Below, piece by piece: positions 36,385-44,876 of a stretch of DNA of 64,000 nt (positions within the stretch are counted from its first letter, which is position 1; the number at the start of each line of letters is the position of its first letter). The notes under the pieces are model-generated. The model did no database searches. It was not told where the DNA came from and saw only the letters and a program-made list of their open reading frames with translations. Source of the stretch: Henriciella mobilis (GTDB lineage Bacteria > Pseudomonadota > Alphaproteobacteria > Caulobacterales > Hyphomonadaceae). The stretch spans positions 1 through 64,000 of the forward strand of contig NZ_QWFZ01000009.1 of NCBI RefSeq assembly GCF_003576315.1. Reading direction: 5' to 3'. The translations under genes were made by a program, and so were the position numbers.

Positions 36385-37767
36385 ATGGCTAAGACTTTCA
36401 GGACCGGACTCGCAGCCGGTGCGCTTGTCCTCGCATATCTAGGGCTGGCCCAGTGCCGCTCGCCGCAGGACGCTGCGATAGTTACAGGATCCACGACAGT
36501 GGAAAGCGTCCGCGAGGGCGGCCGGCTGGTTGTGCTCACGCTGAAGGGGCCGACCACTTTCCGCGACATCGGCGATGGCGGATTCGGCTATGAAGTCGAC
36601 ATGGTGGAGGCCTTTGCCGAGCAATTGGGCGTCACCCCGCGCTATGTCGTGATGAAGGATATCGACGCCCTGCTCACCGCCATCGAGAAGGGTCAGGGCC
36701 ACATTGGCGCCGCTGGCCTGACCATCACCGATGCGCGCGGCGAGCGGGTGCAGTTCGGCCCTGCCTACAGGAATGTCAGCGAAAGCGTGGTCTGCCATCA
36801 GGGCGGACCAGCGCCGACAACGCTGGACGCGCTGTCGGAGGTGAACCTGACCGTGCTGGCCGGATCGTCCTATGTCGAAACGCTGACGCGGCTCAAGAAA
36901 GACCACCCGCAGCTCAAATGGACCGAGCGCAAGGCAGGGTCCGCCATGCCGATGCTGATTGACGTGGCCGAGAGCAAACTCGACTGCACCATCGCCGACA
37001 GCCATGTCGCCGAATATGCACGCCGCCTTCATCCCGGCCTTGTCATGCCGATGTCGCTCAGCCAGGACCAGCCGCTCGGCTGGATCTACAACAGCAAGCT
37101 GGGCGGCATGGATGAGACGCTGTCGACCTGGTTCAGCGCGGCCCACGCCAGCGGCTTCCTGGAAACGCTGGACGAGCGCTGGTTCGGCCATCTCGATGAT
37201 TTCGACTATGTCGAGGTTCTGCGCTTCGTCGAGCGCGTCGAGGACCGCCTGCCCGAATACCGCACCTATTTCGAAACCGCCGCGCAGGAAACCGCCTTCG
37301 ACTGGCACCTGCTCGCCGCCCAGGCCTATCAGGAATCGCATTGGGACCCGGACGCCGTCAGCCCGACGGGCGTACGCGGCATCATGATGCTGACCCTGCC
37401 GACGGCGAAGGAACTGGGCGTGAAGGACCGCACCGATCCGGCCCAGAGCGTGGAGGGCGGCGCGCGCTACCTGCAGCGCCTGTATGACCGCCTGCCCGAT
37501 GGCATCGAGGGCGAGGACCGGACCTGGTTTGCGCTGGCCGCCTACAATATCGGCATGGGCCATATCTACGACGCCCGGCGTCTGGCCGAGCGGCGCGGCC
37601 TCGACAAGAATAGCTGGGACGATCTGGAAAAGGTCCTGCCGCTGCTCTCGAAGAAGCAGTTCTATTCAACCCTCCGGCACGGCTATGCCCGCGGTTACGA
37701 GCCGGTGCGCTATGTCCGCAAGGTTCGCGACTATTACAACATGCTGCGGGCGAACGTGCCGGTTTAG
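36385..37767 (+). CDS. mltF: Membrane-bound lytic transglycosylase F
   Basis: 460 residues. A signal segment (LAAGALVLAYLGLAQC, possible lipobox) is followed by a family 3 solute-binding-like domain (about 45-275, GGRLVVLTLKGPTTFRDIGDGGFGYEVDMVEAFAEQLG) and an SLT domain (about 295-450) with the catalytic Glu in QAYQESHWDPDAVSPTGVRGIMMLT at 317 and ALAAYNIGMGHIYDA. This cleaves peptidoglycan to 1,6-anhydro products. The domain order is exactly MltF. The ribosome site is weak; it starts at an ATG right after GTTAACGT. Confidence 0.95.
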   Translation: MAKTFRTGLAAGALVLAYLGLAQCRSPQDAAIVTGSTTVESVREGGRLVVLTLKGPTTFRDIGDGGFGYEVDMVEAFAEQLGVTPRYVVMKDIDALLTAIEKGQGHIGAAGLTITDARGERVQFGPAYRNVSESVVCHQGGPAPTTLDALSEVNLTVLAGSSYVETLTRLKKDHPQLKWTERKAGSAMPMLIDVAESKLDCTIADSHVAEYARRLHPGLVMPMSLSQDQPLGWIYNSKLGGMDETLSTWFSAAHASGFLETLDERWFGHLDDFDYVEVLRFVERVEDRLPEYRTYFETAAQETAFDWHLLAAQAYQESHWDPDAVSPTGVRGIMMLTLPTAKELGVKDRTDPAQSVEGGARYLQRLYDRLPDGIEGEDRTWFALAAYNIGMGHIYDARRLAERRGLDKNSWDDLEKVLPLLSKKQFYSTLRHGYARGYEPVRYVRKVRDYYNMLRANVPV

Positions 37768-37776
37768 TCAGAGGCG

Positions 37777-37930
37777 CTGGCCCCACCCCGACCCTCCCCA
37801 GAGGAGTCGGGGTTGTGTCGCATTCAGGTGAAACATCGCGTAGCCCGCATGGGGAGCGCCGTCGAACCACGGGCTGGCTTAGGAACGGTGATGTGAGCCC
37901 CCCCTCAGGGGAGTCGGGGTGGGGCCCTAA
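37777..37930. repeat. GC-rich palindromic intergenic repeat, copy B
   Basis: Starts CCCCACCCCGACCCTCCCC and ends with the mirrored GTCGGGGTGGGGCC. The inner block holds GTGTCGCATTCAGGTGAAACATCG, CCCGCATGGGGAGCG and GTCGAACCACG. It lies between convergent mltF and ecm and fills the 167-bp gap. It is closely like the copy near 44,765 and partly like that near 3,742. Confidence 0.8.
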
Positions 37931-37934
37931 GCCC

Positions 37935-39923
37935 TCACACCTTCTCCAGCCACGCTGCTTCGACGACATCGACAACATCGCCCATGATGTCGGTGATCAT
38001 GAAGTCCTTCGGCGTGTAGACGCGGCGCACACCCATCTGTTTCAGCGCGCGCTCATCCTCCGGCGGGATGATGCCGCCGACGACCAGCGGCACGTTGTCC
38101 AGCCCCGCCTTGCGCATTTCGGCGATGGTGTCGCGGACAAGATCGAGATGGCTGCCCGACAGGATGGAGAGGCCGACGACATGCGCGTCTGCCTCTTTTG
38201 CCTGGGCCACGATCTCCGCCGGGGTGAAGCGGATGCCTTCATAGACCACGCTCATGCCGCAGGCGCGCGCCCGGCTGGCGATCTGCTCGGCGCCATTGGA
38301 GTGGCCATCGAGGCCCGGCTTGCCGAGGACATAGGTGAGCTGGCGGCCAAGGGCTTCCGAGACGGCCTCGACACGCTTTTTCGTCGCTTCGATATCCTCA
38401 TCGCCCTGGGAATCGACGGTGAGCGCCACGCCGGTCGGGCCGCGATACTCGCCGAACACCTCGCGCAGGGCCGCGCCCCATTCACCGGTCGTGACGCCGG
38501 CTTTCGCCGCAGCGATCGATGGCTCCATGATGTTCTCGCCTGACTCGGCAGCCCGTTTCAGGGCGGCGAGGGCCGCCTCGGCGGCAGCGTTGTCGCGGGA
38601 CGAACGCCAGTCGCGCAGCGCGCGGACCTGCTCGGCCTCGACCAGCGGATCGACGGTTTCGATGGTCTTCTCCCCGGCACTGAGCGGGCTGTCGGCGGAT
38701 TCGAGGTAGCGGTTCACGCCGACCACGGTCTGCGTGCCATTCTCGATGCCCCGGATGCGCTCGACATGGGCGCCGACCAGGCTTTCCTTCATGTATTCGA
38801 CCGATGCGACCGCGCCGCCCTTGCCGTCGATCATCGACAGCTCCGCGCGCGCGCCCGCCTTCAGCTCCTCGGTCTTGGCGTCGACGACATGGCTGCCATC
38901 GAACAGGTCTTCATATTCAAGAAGATCGGTCTCGTAGGCGAGGATCTGCTGCAGGCGCAGCGACCATTGCTGGTCCCAGGGGCGCGGCAGGCCCATCGCC
39001 TCGTTCCAGGCCGGCAGCTGAAGCGCGCGGCAGCGCGCCCGCTTCGACAGGGTGACGGCGAGCGCCTCGAGCAGGATGCGGTAGACATTGTTCTCCGGCT
39101 GCTGCTCGGTCAGCCCCAGTGAGTTGACCTGCACGCCATAGCGGAAACGCAGCGCCTTGTCGTCGGTGACGCCATAGCGCTCCCGGCCGATCTCTTCCCA
39201 GAGGTCGACAAAGGCGCGCATCTTGCAAAGTTCCGTTACGAAACGCACGCCCGCATTCACGAAGAAGGAAATCCGGCCGAAGACGGTTGGAAAGTCTTCT
39301 TCTGGAACCTGCTTGCCCTCCTTGACCGCATCCAGAACCGCACAGGCCGTCGCCAGCGCATAGGCCAGCTCCTGCTGCGGCGTCGCGCCGGCTTCCTGCA
39401 GGTGATAGGAGCAGACATTCAACGGGTTCCATTTCGGCACTTCTGTATAGCACCAGCTCACCATGTCCGCGATAAGCCGCATGCTCGGCGCCGGCGGGAA
39501 GACATAGGTGCCGCGCGAGAGGTATTCCTTGATGATGTCGTTCTGCGTCGTGCCGCGCAGCTTCTTGCGGTCGTCGCCGCGCTCATCGGCCAGCGCGACA
39601 TAGAGCGCCAGCAGCCAGGCCGCCGGGGCGTTGATCGTCATGGAGGTGTTCATCTCCTCCAGCGGCAGGCCGTCGAACAGGGTCCGCATGTCACCGAGAT
39701 GGCTGACCGGCACGCCGACCTTGCCAACCTCGCCCTTGGCGAGGACGTGGTCACTGTCAAAGGCCGTCTGGGTCGGCAGGTCGAAAGCGATCGAGAGGCC
39801 CGTCTGCCCGCGCGCGAGGTTGCTGCGATACAGCGCATTCGACTTCTCGGCGGTCGAATGGCCGGCATAGGTCCTGAATATCCAGGGCCTGTCGGGATCG
39901 TGTTGATAGGTCCTCTCGGTCAT
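37935..39923 (-). CDS. ecm: Ethylmalonyl-CoA mutase (B12-dependent, MeaA type)
   Basis: 662 residues; converts ethylmalonyl-CoA to methylsuccinyl-CoA in the ethylmalonyl-CoA pathway. The start MTERTYQHDPDRPWIFRTYAG is chosen over an in-frame codon 20 upstream. The large-domain barrel shows YAGHSTAEKSNALYRSNLARGQTGLSIAFDLPTQ, the MeaA-type GTTQNDIIKEYLSRGTYVFPP, and QQELAYALA. The C-terminal B12 domain (about 520-655) has the DGHSNG cobalamin His motif near residue 540 and LSILSGSHL. Length and single-chain form separate it from methylmalonyl-CoA mutase. ccr lies about 1.5 kb away, and both share a palindrome upstream. Confidence 0.93.
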   Translation of the reverse strand: MTERTYQHDPDRPWIFRTYAGHSTAEKSNALYRSNLARGQTGLSIAFDLPTQTAFDSDHVLAKGEVGKVGVPVSHLGDMRTLFDGLPLEEMNTSMTINAPAAWLLALYVALADERGDDRKKLRGTTQNDIIKEYLSRGTYVFPPAPSMRLIADMVSWCYTEVPKWNPLNVCSYHLQEAGATPQQELAYALATACAVLDAVKEGKQVPEEDFPTVFGRISFFVNAGVRFVTELCKMRAFVDLWEEIGRERYGVTDDKALRFRYGVQVNSLGLTEQQPENNVYRILLEALAVTLSKRARCRALQLPAWNEAMGLPRPWDQQWSLRLQQILAYETDLLEYEDLFDGSHVVDAKTEELKAGARAELSMIDGKGGAVASVEYMKESLVGAHVERIRGIENGTQTVVGVNRYLESADSPLSAGEKTIETVDPLVEAEQVRALRDWRSSRDNAAAEAALAALKRAAESGENIMEPSIAAAKAGVTTGEWGAALREVFGEYRGPTGVALTVDSQGDEDIEATKKRVEAVSEALGRQLTYVLGKPGLDGHSNGAEQIASRARACGMSVVYEGIRFTPAEIVAQAKEADAHVVGLSILSGSHLDLVRDTIAEMRKAGLDNVPLVVGGIIPPEDERALKQMGVRRVYTPKDFMITDIMGDVVDVVEAAWLEKV

Positions 39924-39943
39924 GCCTCGTCCTCCGTTTCTTT

Positions 39944-39958
39944 TATTGCGGCGCAACA
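39944..39958. promoter_or_regulatory. ecm operator candidate (TTGCGGCGCAA)
   Basis: On the minus strand TGTTGCGCCGCAATA, 20 bases before the ecm start, matches the 15-bp palindrome at 41292 at 14 of 15 positions. The TTGC...GCAA form resembles sites of ScfR/RamB/PccR-type acyl-CoA regulators. A related TTGCCC-AA-GGGCAA dyad lies at 39970-39983. Confidence 0.6.
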
Positions 39959-40110
39959 TGACCTGAACATTGCCCAAGGGCAAGTTGCCCCGAACGTCAC
40001 CCCGGTTTCATCGCTGCTATGCAATCTTCACGTGATGTCTCCCGTGACGCAGGCGCCGGATTCAGGTAGAAGACAAGGCTCTCTCACTGGCTTTATCGAG
40101 ACCTCCGAAC

Positions 40111-40395
40111 ATGGCTGACACGATCGGCTCCATTGCCGCCATCCTGACGACGCTGTCCTTCCTACCGCAGGCCATCATGGTCCTGCGCACACGCAATACC
40201 GACAGCCTGTCGCTGACCATGTATGCCATGTTCACGGCCGGCGTGACCTGCTGGCTGGTCTACGGGCTGATGATCCAGAGCATGCCGGTGATCGTCGCCA
40301 ACCTGGTCACGGTCTGCCTGGCGGCCCTGATCCTCTCCATGAAGATCGCAAATACGGTTGCGCTTAGCCGTGCGGCCCGGCTGAGGCTTCGGTAA
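40111..40395 (+). CDS. SemiSWEET-family small transporter
   Basis: 94 residues with three predicted membrane helices: GSIAAILTTLSFLPQAIMVLRTRNTDSLSL carries the PQ-loop-like LPQ motif, then MYAMFTAGVTCWLVYGLMI and MPVIVANLVTVCLAALIL with the conserved N. This is a typical MtN3/SemiSWEET half-transporter, which dimerises and may carry sugars. It is divergent from ecm; its last 32 bases overlap the convergent aminotransferase gene. Confidence 0.93.
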   Translation: MADTIGSIAAILTTLSFLPQAIMVLRTRNTDSLSLTMYAMFTAGVTCWLVYGLMIQSMPVIVANLVTVCLAALILSMKIANTVALSRAARLRLR

Positions 40396-41269
40396 CCCAG
40401 GGCGCGTGCATGCCGAGATTGGCGCCGATAGCCCTGTAATAGAGCGCCTGCACACGCCGCGTAATGGGGCCGGGCTGGCCGGTTCCCACCGGTGCCCCAT
40501 CAAGCGAGACCACCGGCAGGACCATTGATGTCGCCGCTGTCGTGAAGATTTCCCGCGCATTGCGGATCTCATCCAGCGAGACGGCGCGCTCCTCGACAGC
40601 CAAACCGCTTTCGGCGAGCCGCGCGAGCACAGACTGCCGGGTGATGCCGGGCAGGATCTGGTAGCCGAGATTGCGCGTGACCAGCGTGCCCTCGGCGGTG
40701 ACGACCCACAGATTGGCGGAGGCCGCCTCTGTGACATAACCGTCCTCGAACAGGATGGCAGAGGTCGCGCCGGCGCGGGCGGCATCGCGATAGGCCAGCG
40801 CCTGGGAGACAAGCTGCGTGGTCTTGAAGTCGCGCCGCTTCCAGCGCTGATCCTCGACAAGAATGGCCGCAACGCCGTCGCGCGCCTTTTCACCGATGAG
40901 CTGGCGCGCCTCGCAGAACATGAAAACCGTCGGCACGAGCGTCTCCGGCCCGGCAAAGTCACGCGCGCCATAGGCGCCGCCCGAAACCTGGAAGTAGACA
41001 AAGCCTTCCGTCAGCCGATTGCGCCGGATGAGCTCCTTGTGAATGTATTCGAGCTGCTCGTCGGACCAGTCTGTGATGATGTCGATCCCGGTCAGGGTGC
41101 GTTGCAGACGGGCAACATGTCCTTCGAAATCGATCAGCTTGCCATCGAACACGGCGGTGACTTCATATGCTGCATGCGCGAAGAGAAACCCCCTGTCGAA
41201 AGGCGATATCACGGCCTCTTCCGCGCGACAGATCCGCCCGTTCAGGTATATCCATTCACTTGGCCCCAT
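40364..41269 (-). CDS. Class IV PLP aminotransferase, D-amino-acid transaminase type
   Basis: 301 residues. Start at 41269 (MGPSEWIYLNGRI) is taken because AGGGGG lies nine bases upstream, though an ATG two codons earlier is possible. Features: VISPFDRGFLFAHAAYEV at the substrate side, the PLP lysine in RRDFKTTQLVSQALAYRDAARAG, EASANLWVVTAEGTLVTRNLGYQILPGITRQSVL. Resembles D-alanine or branched-chain transaminases of fold type IV; the D-amino-acid type is favoured by RDFKTT, but the substrate is not certain. The shared ccr/ecm-like palindrome lies 23 bases upstream of its start. Confidence 0.88.
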   Translation of the reverse strand: MGPSEWIYLNGRICRAEEAVISPFDRGFLFAHAAYEVTAVFDGKLIDFEGHVARLQRTLTGIDIITDWSDEQLEYIHKELIRRNRLTEGFVYFQVSGGAYGARDFAGPETLVPTVFMFCEARQLIGEKARDGVAAILVEDQRWKRRDFKTTQLVSQALAYRDAARAGATSAILFEDGYVTEAASANLWVVTAEGTLVTRNLGYQILPGITRQSVLARLAESGLAVEERAVSLDEIRNAREIFTTAATSMVLPVVSLDGAPVGTGQPGPITRRVQALYYRAIGANLGMHAPWVTEASAGPHG

Positions 41270-41291
41270 ACCCATATCCCCCTACACGCCA

Positions 41292-41306
41292 TGTTGCGCC
41301 GCAACA
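41292..41306. promoter_or_regulatory. ccr/aminotransferase operator candidate (perfect 15-bp palindrome)
   Basis: TGTTGCGCCGCAACA is a perfect dyad around one central base in the divergent region between the aminotransferase and ccr (22 and 112 bases from their starts). It nearly equals the site before ecm. A TTGCAA half-like site follows at 41323-41328. Confidence 0.65.
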
Positions 41307-41417
41307 AATAAGTCTTGCCTTGTTGCAATGATTTAGTCAGTGTTTCGCCAAATTGGAGGCATGTGAAGCAGGAGGAACAATCTTGCGCACATGAATTGAA
41401 ATCGGAGGCCCGAGAGA

Positions 41418-42689
41418 ATGAATACCGCGACAATCGCTCGTGAGAAGAAAGATATTTACGAACTGGGCGAGATTCCGCCCGAGTTCCATGTTCCAAAACT
41501 GATGCATGCCTGGGCGATCCGGCGCGAGCGCCATGGCCGTCCGTCGACCGCCATGCAGATCGAGCAGGTGCCGGTCCCGGAGATCGATTCCGACGAAGTG
41601 CTGGTCCTCGTCATGGCCGCCGGCGTCAATTACAACGGCATCTGGGCTGGCCTCGGCGAGCCGATTTCGCCCTTTGACGTCCACAAGGCCGAGTATCACA
41701 TCGCCGGGTCCGACGCGTCTGGCATCGTCTGGGCCGTGGGCCGCAAGGTCACCCGCGTGAAGCCGGGCGACGAGGTCGTCATCCACTGTAACCAGGACGA
41801 TGGCGACGATGAGGAGTGCAATGGCGGCGACCCGATGTTCTCCCCGTCGCAGCGCATCTGGGGCTATGAGACACCGGATGGCAGCTTCGCGCAGTTCTGC
41901 CGCGTGCAGGCGCGCCAGTGCATGCCGCGTCCGAAACACCTCACCTGGGAAGAGAGCGCCTGCTACACGCTGACGCTCGCCACCGCCTACCGCATGCTGT
42001 TCGGCCACCGCCCGCACATTGTGAAGCCGGGCAACAACGTGCTTGTCTGGGGCGCGTCCGGCGGTCTCGGCAGCTTCGGCGTGCAGCTCTGCGCGGTCAC
42101 CGGCGCCCACGCCATCGGCGTCGTTTCGGACAATGACAAGTTCGATTTCGTCTACTCGATGGGCGCCAAGGGCGTGATCAACCGCAAGGACTTTAATTGC
42201 TGGGGCCAGCTGCCCAAGGTCAACGGCCCGGAATTCGGCGAATACATGCGCGAATCCCGCAAGTTCGGCAAAGCCATCTGGGACATCACCGGCAAGAAAG
42301 ACGTCGATATCGTCTTCGAGCACCCCGGCGAGAGCACCTTCCCGGTCTCCGTCTTCGTGGTGAAGCGCGGCGGCATGGTCGTCATCTGCGCGGGCACGAC
42401 AGGCTTCAACCTGACCATGGATGCCCGCTTCCTCTGGATGCGCCAGAAACGCGTGCAGGGCTCGCACTTTGCCAACCTCATGCAGGCCTCGGCGGCGAAC
42501 CAGCTGGTCATCGACCGGCGGATCGACCCGTGCATGTCGGAAGTCTTCCCCTGGGCGGACATCCCGGCGGCGCACGAGAAGATGCTCGACAACAAGCACC
42601 TGCCCGGCAACATGGCCGTGCTCGTCACGTCGCCGAAGCCGGGCCTTCGCACGGTCGAGGATGTCCTCGCCGTCTCCGGTCAGGCCTAG
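41418..42689 (+). CDS. ccrA: Crotonyl-CoA carboxylase/reductase
   Basis: 423 residues; NADPH-dependent reductive carboxylation of crotonyl-CoA to ethylmalonyl-CoA, the key step of the ethylmalonyl-CoA pathway. MDR-superfamily fold: GAGVNYNGIWAGLGEPISPFDVHKAEYHIAGSDASGIVWAVG, GDEVVIHCNQDDGDDEECNGGDPMFSPSQRIWGYETPDGSFAQF, Rossmann GASGGLGSFGVQLCAVTGA, and VNGPEFGEYMRESRKFGKAIWDITGKKDVDIVFEHPGE. These are diagnostic of CCR against plain quinone reductases. Near the ecm gene on the other strand. Confidence 0.97.
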   Translation: MNTATIAREKKDIYELGEIPPEFHVPKLMHAWAIRRERHGRPSTAMQIEQVPVPEIDSDEVLVLVMAAGVNYNGIWAGLGEPISPFDVHKAEYHIAGSDASGIVWAVGRKVTRVKPGDEVVIHCNQDDGDDEECNGGDPMFSPSQRIWGYETPDGSFAQFCRVQARQCMPRPKHLTWEESACYTLTLATAYRMLFGHRPHIVKPGNNVLVWGASGGLGSFGVQLCAVTGAHAIGVVSDNDKFDFVYSMGAKGVINRKDFNCWGQLPKVNGPEFGEYMRESRKFGKAIWDITGKKDVDIVFEHPGESTFPVSVFVVKRGGMVVICAGTTGFNLTMDARFLWMRQKRVQGSHFANLMQASAANQLVIDRRIDPCMSEVFPWADIPAAHEKMLDNKHLPGNMAVLVTSPKPGLRTVEDVLAVSGQA

Positions 42690-42769
42690 TTGCTGGGCCG
42701 GTCACGTTCCGGTCACGAATCTGGTACACTCTCTTCCTGCCGGCGCTGGGCCGGCGGGGAGACGTGCTC

Positions 42770-43171
42770 ATGAAACACCTGACTCTGGCCCTCGCTGCCA
42801 CGTGCGTGGCCGGCCTGCCTGCCACCGCGCAATCGCAGGGGACACTGTCCTATACCTGCAATCTCGACGGCGTCGCCGGGCAGCTGGTCGCGCAGTATGA
42901 AGTGGTCGGCGGGAGCGGCATCACGCAGGGCCCGACCGGCGATATCACGGGCGTCATCGGCACCGGCGACTCCACCATCTATTATCAGGGCCAGCTGACG
43001 TCCCCCATGGCGAGCTATACCTTCACCGGGGAAAACCAGTTTGCCGATTTCACGGACATGGCGAGCTATGCCCAGTTCCGCGTCCAGATGATCGCTGAGG
43101 GCAACCAGCTGACGCTGATTGCCAACCCCTTCGGCCCCGGCCCGACACAGTATCTCTGCCAGGCCAACTGA
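42770..43171 (+). CDS. Small secreted protein of unknown function
   Basis: 133 residues. Signal peptide (KHLTLALAATCVAGLPATAQ), then a domain rich in Gly, Thr and Ser with two Cys (YTCNLDG near the start and the final YLCQAN), probably disulphide bonded. Short beta-strand-like segments (STIYYQGQLTSPMASYTFTGENQFADF) fit a small beta-barrel or sandwich. GGGGAGACG precedes the ATG. I do not know the family. It is placed between ccrA and an M20 peptidase, in the same direction. Confidence 0.75.
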   Translation: MKHLTLALAATCVAGLPATAQSQGTLSYTCNLDGVAGQLVAQYEVVGGSGITQGPTGDITGVIGTGDSTIYYQGQLTSPMASYTFTGENQFADFTDMASYAQFRVQMIAEGNQLTLIANPFGPGPTQYLCQAN

Positions 43172-43265
43172 GCCGTCAAAGCTGACGCTTGCGTCACCCT
43201 CTTGCCCTTAGCGTTCTGCCGCCGCAAAGTGCGCGCAAATGAGAGCCGCATGAGGGAGGGCCGGT

Positions 43266-44756
43266 TTGAAACAGATCCTGCTGGGAATTGGGGGCCTGCT
43301 GGCCATATTGCTGGTCATCCTGCTGAGCCGAACGTTCATGTATGGCGGCCAGCCGGACTCGATCCAGCAGATTGAGCTGCCAGATCCGCCCGCCGTGTCT
43401 GCCGAGACCGCCGCCCAGCACCTGTCCGAAGCCATCCAGATGCGCACCATCACGGTCGCGCCCGGCGATCCGCGCCCCGGCCAGGAAGGTCCGTGGCTGG
43501 AGCTGCATGACTGGCTGGAGACGACCTATCCGGCCTTCCATGCGGCTGCCGGCAAGGAAATCGTTCCCGGCGGACTGACCCTGCTCTACACTTGGGAAGG
43601 CTCTGACCCTTCCCTGAAGCCGATCCTGCTGATGGCGCACCAGGACGTCGTGCCGGTGAATATCGGCACCGAAGGCGACTGGGATGCCCCGCCCTTCTCC
43701 GGCGCGATCCAGGACGGCTACGTCTATGGCCGCGGCGCGATTGACGACAAGGGCTCGCTGGTCGGCATCATGGAGGCGCTCGACGCGCTGGCGCGCGATG
43801 GCTTCCAGCCAAAGCGGACCATTCTCGTCCAGCTCGGCCATGATGAGGAAGTGTCCGGCTCCGGCGCCGAAGCGGGGATCGCCCTGCTCAAATCGCGCGG
43901 TGTCGAGCCTGTCATGGCGCTCGACGAGGGCTTCATGGTGCTTGAGGACAATCCGCTGACGGGCGGCACGCTCGGCTTTATCGGCATCGCCGAGAAGGGC
44001 TATCTCACCCTGCGGGTGACCGCGAAAGGCGAAGGCGGGCACTCCTCCATGCCACCGCGGGACAGCGCCACCGTGCGCCTGTCACGGGCCCTGATCGCGC
44101 TCGACGAACACCAGATGGAGGCCAATCTCAGCACGCCGCCCATCTCCGACATGATGCAGATCGTGTCGCTGGAAATGGGCTTTACCGCGCGCCTCGCCAT
44201 GGCCAATCAGTGGCTGCTGGGCGGGGTGCTGGAAAGCCAGTTCGCGGCCACTCCGGCGGGCAATGCCATGATCCGCACGACGACCGCGCCAACCATGCTG
44301 GCCGGCTCGGCAAAGGAGAATGTCCTTGCCCAGCGCGCCACGGCGATCGTCAATTTCCGCATCCATCCGAACAATACGCCCGAGGACGTGATCCAGCATG
44401 TGCGGGACGTGACCAGCGATATCGAAGGCATCGAGGTCGGCTTGCTGGAAGACGGGATCGGCAGCGAAGCCTCACCGGTCAGCGCCATCGACAATCGCGC
44501 CTATGGCGTGCTGAACGCCGTGGCCAAGGACGTGTCCGGCGGCGCGGCCGTGACCCCTGCCCTCGTGCTCGGCGCGACCGATGCGCGCTATGCCTCGGCC
44601 ATTACCCAGGACGTTTATCGCTTCATGCCCTCGATCATGAGCCTTGAGGATTCGCGCGGCTTCCACGGCACGAATGAACGGCTCAGCGTCGAGAATATGG
44701 GCCGGCTGGCGCGCGGCTATGGCCAGATCGTGCTGGCCATGGATGAGGGCGACTAG
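43266..44756 (+). CDS. M20 family peptidase with membrane anchor
   Basis: 496 residues. N-terminal signal anchor (ILLGIGGLLAILLVILLS) puts the enzyme on the periplasmic side. Zinc site motifs of M20: LLMAHQDVVPV (His, Asp), GRGAIDDKGS (bridging Asp), GHDEEVSGSGAE (catalytic Glu-Glu), then the dimerisation lid (GYLTLRVTAKGEGGHSSMPP). The form is that of the PM20D1-like carboxypeptidases. Substrate unknown. The start is the codon right after GGAGGG; it could also be TTG-initiated at 43266 as listed. Confidence 0.91.
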   Translation: MKQILLGIGGLLAILLVILLSRTFMYGGQPDSIQQIELPDPPAVSAETAAQHLSEAIQMRTITVAPGDPRPGQEGPWLELHDWLETTYPAFHAAAGKEIVPGGLTLLYTWEGSDPSLKPILLMAHQDVVPVNIGTEGDWDAPPFSGAIQDGYVYGRGAIDDKGSLVGIMEALDALARDGFQPKRTILVQLGHDEEVSGSGAEAGIALLKSRGVEPVMALDEGFMVLEDNPLTGGTLGFIGIAEKGYLTLRVTAKGEGGHSSMPPRDSATVRLSRALIALDEHQMEANLSTPPISDMMQIVSLEMGFTARLAMANQWLLGGVLESQFAATPAGNAMIRTTTAPTMLAGSAKENVLAQRATAIVNFRIHPNNTPEDVIQHVRDVTSDIEGIEVGLLEDGIGSEASPVSAIDNRAYGVLNAVAKDVSGGAAVTPALVLGATDARYASAITQDVYRFMPSIMSLEDSRGFHGTNERLSVENMGRLARGYGQIVLAMDEGD

Positions 44757-44760
44757 ACGC

Positions 44761-44876
44761 TCGCCCCACCCCGACCCTCCCCAGCGGGGAGGGGGTTGTG
44801 TCGCATTTTGGTGAAACATCGGGTAGCCCGCATGGTGAGCGCCCCCTCCCCGCTGGGAAGGGTCGGGGTGGGGCTT
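44761..44876. repeat. GC-rich palindromic intergenic repeat, copy C
   Basis: The clearest copy: CCCCACCCCGACCCTCCCC, then AGCGGGGAGGGGGTTGTGTCGC, an inner GTGAAACATCGGGTAGCCCGCATGGTGAGCG, and the mirrored arm CCCTCCCCGCTGGGAAGGGTCGGGGTGGGG. About 115 bp, lying between convergent genes (M20 peptidase and K+ channel). Confidence 0.82.

Noticed and set aside
40364-40395. Possible frameshift at the SemiSWEET/aminotransferase overlap.
   Set aside because: Both proteins end normally; this is a simple convergent 3' overlap of 32 bases.
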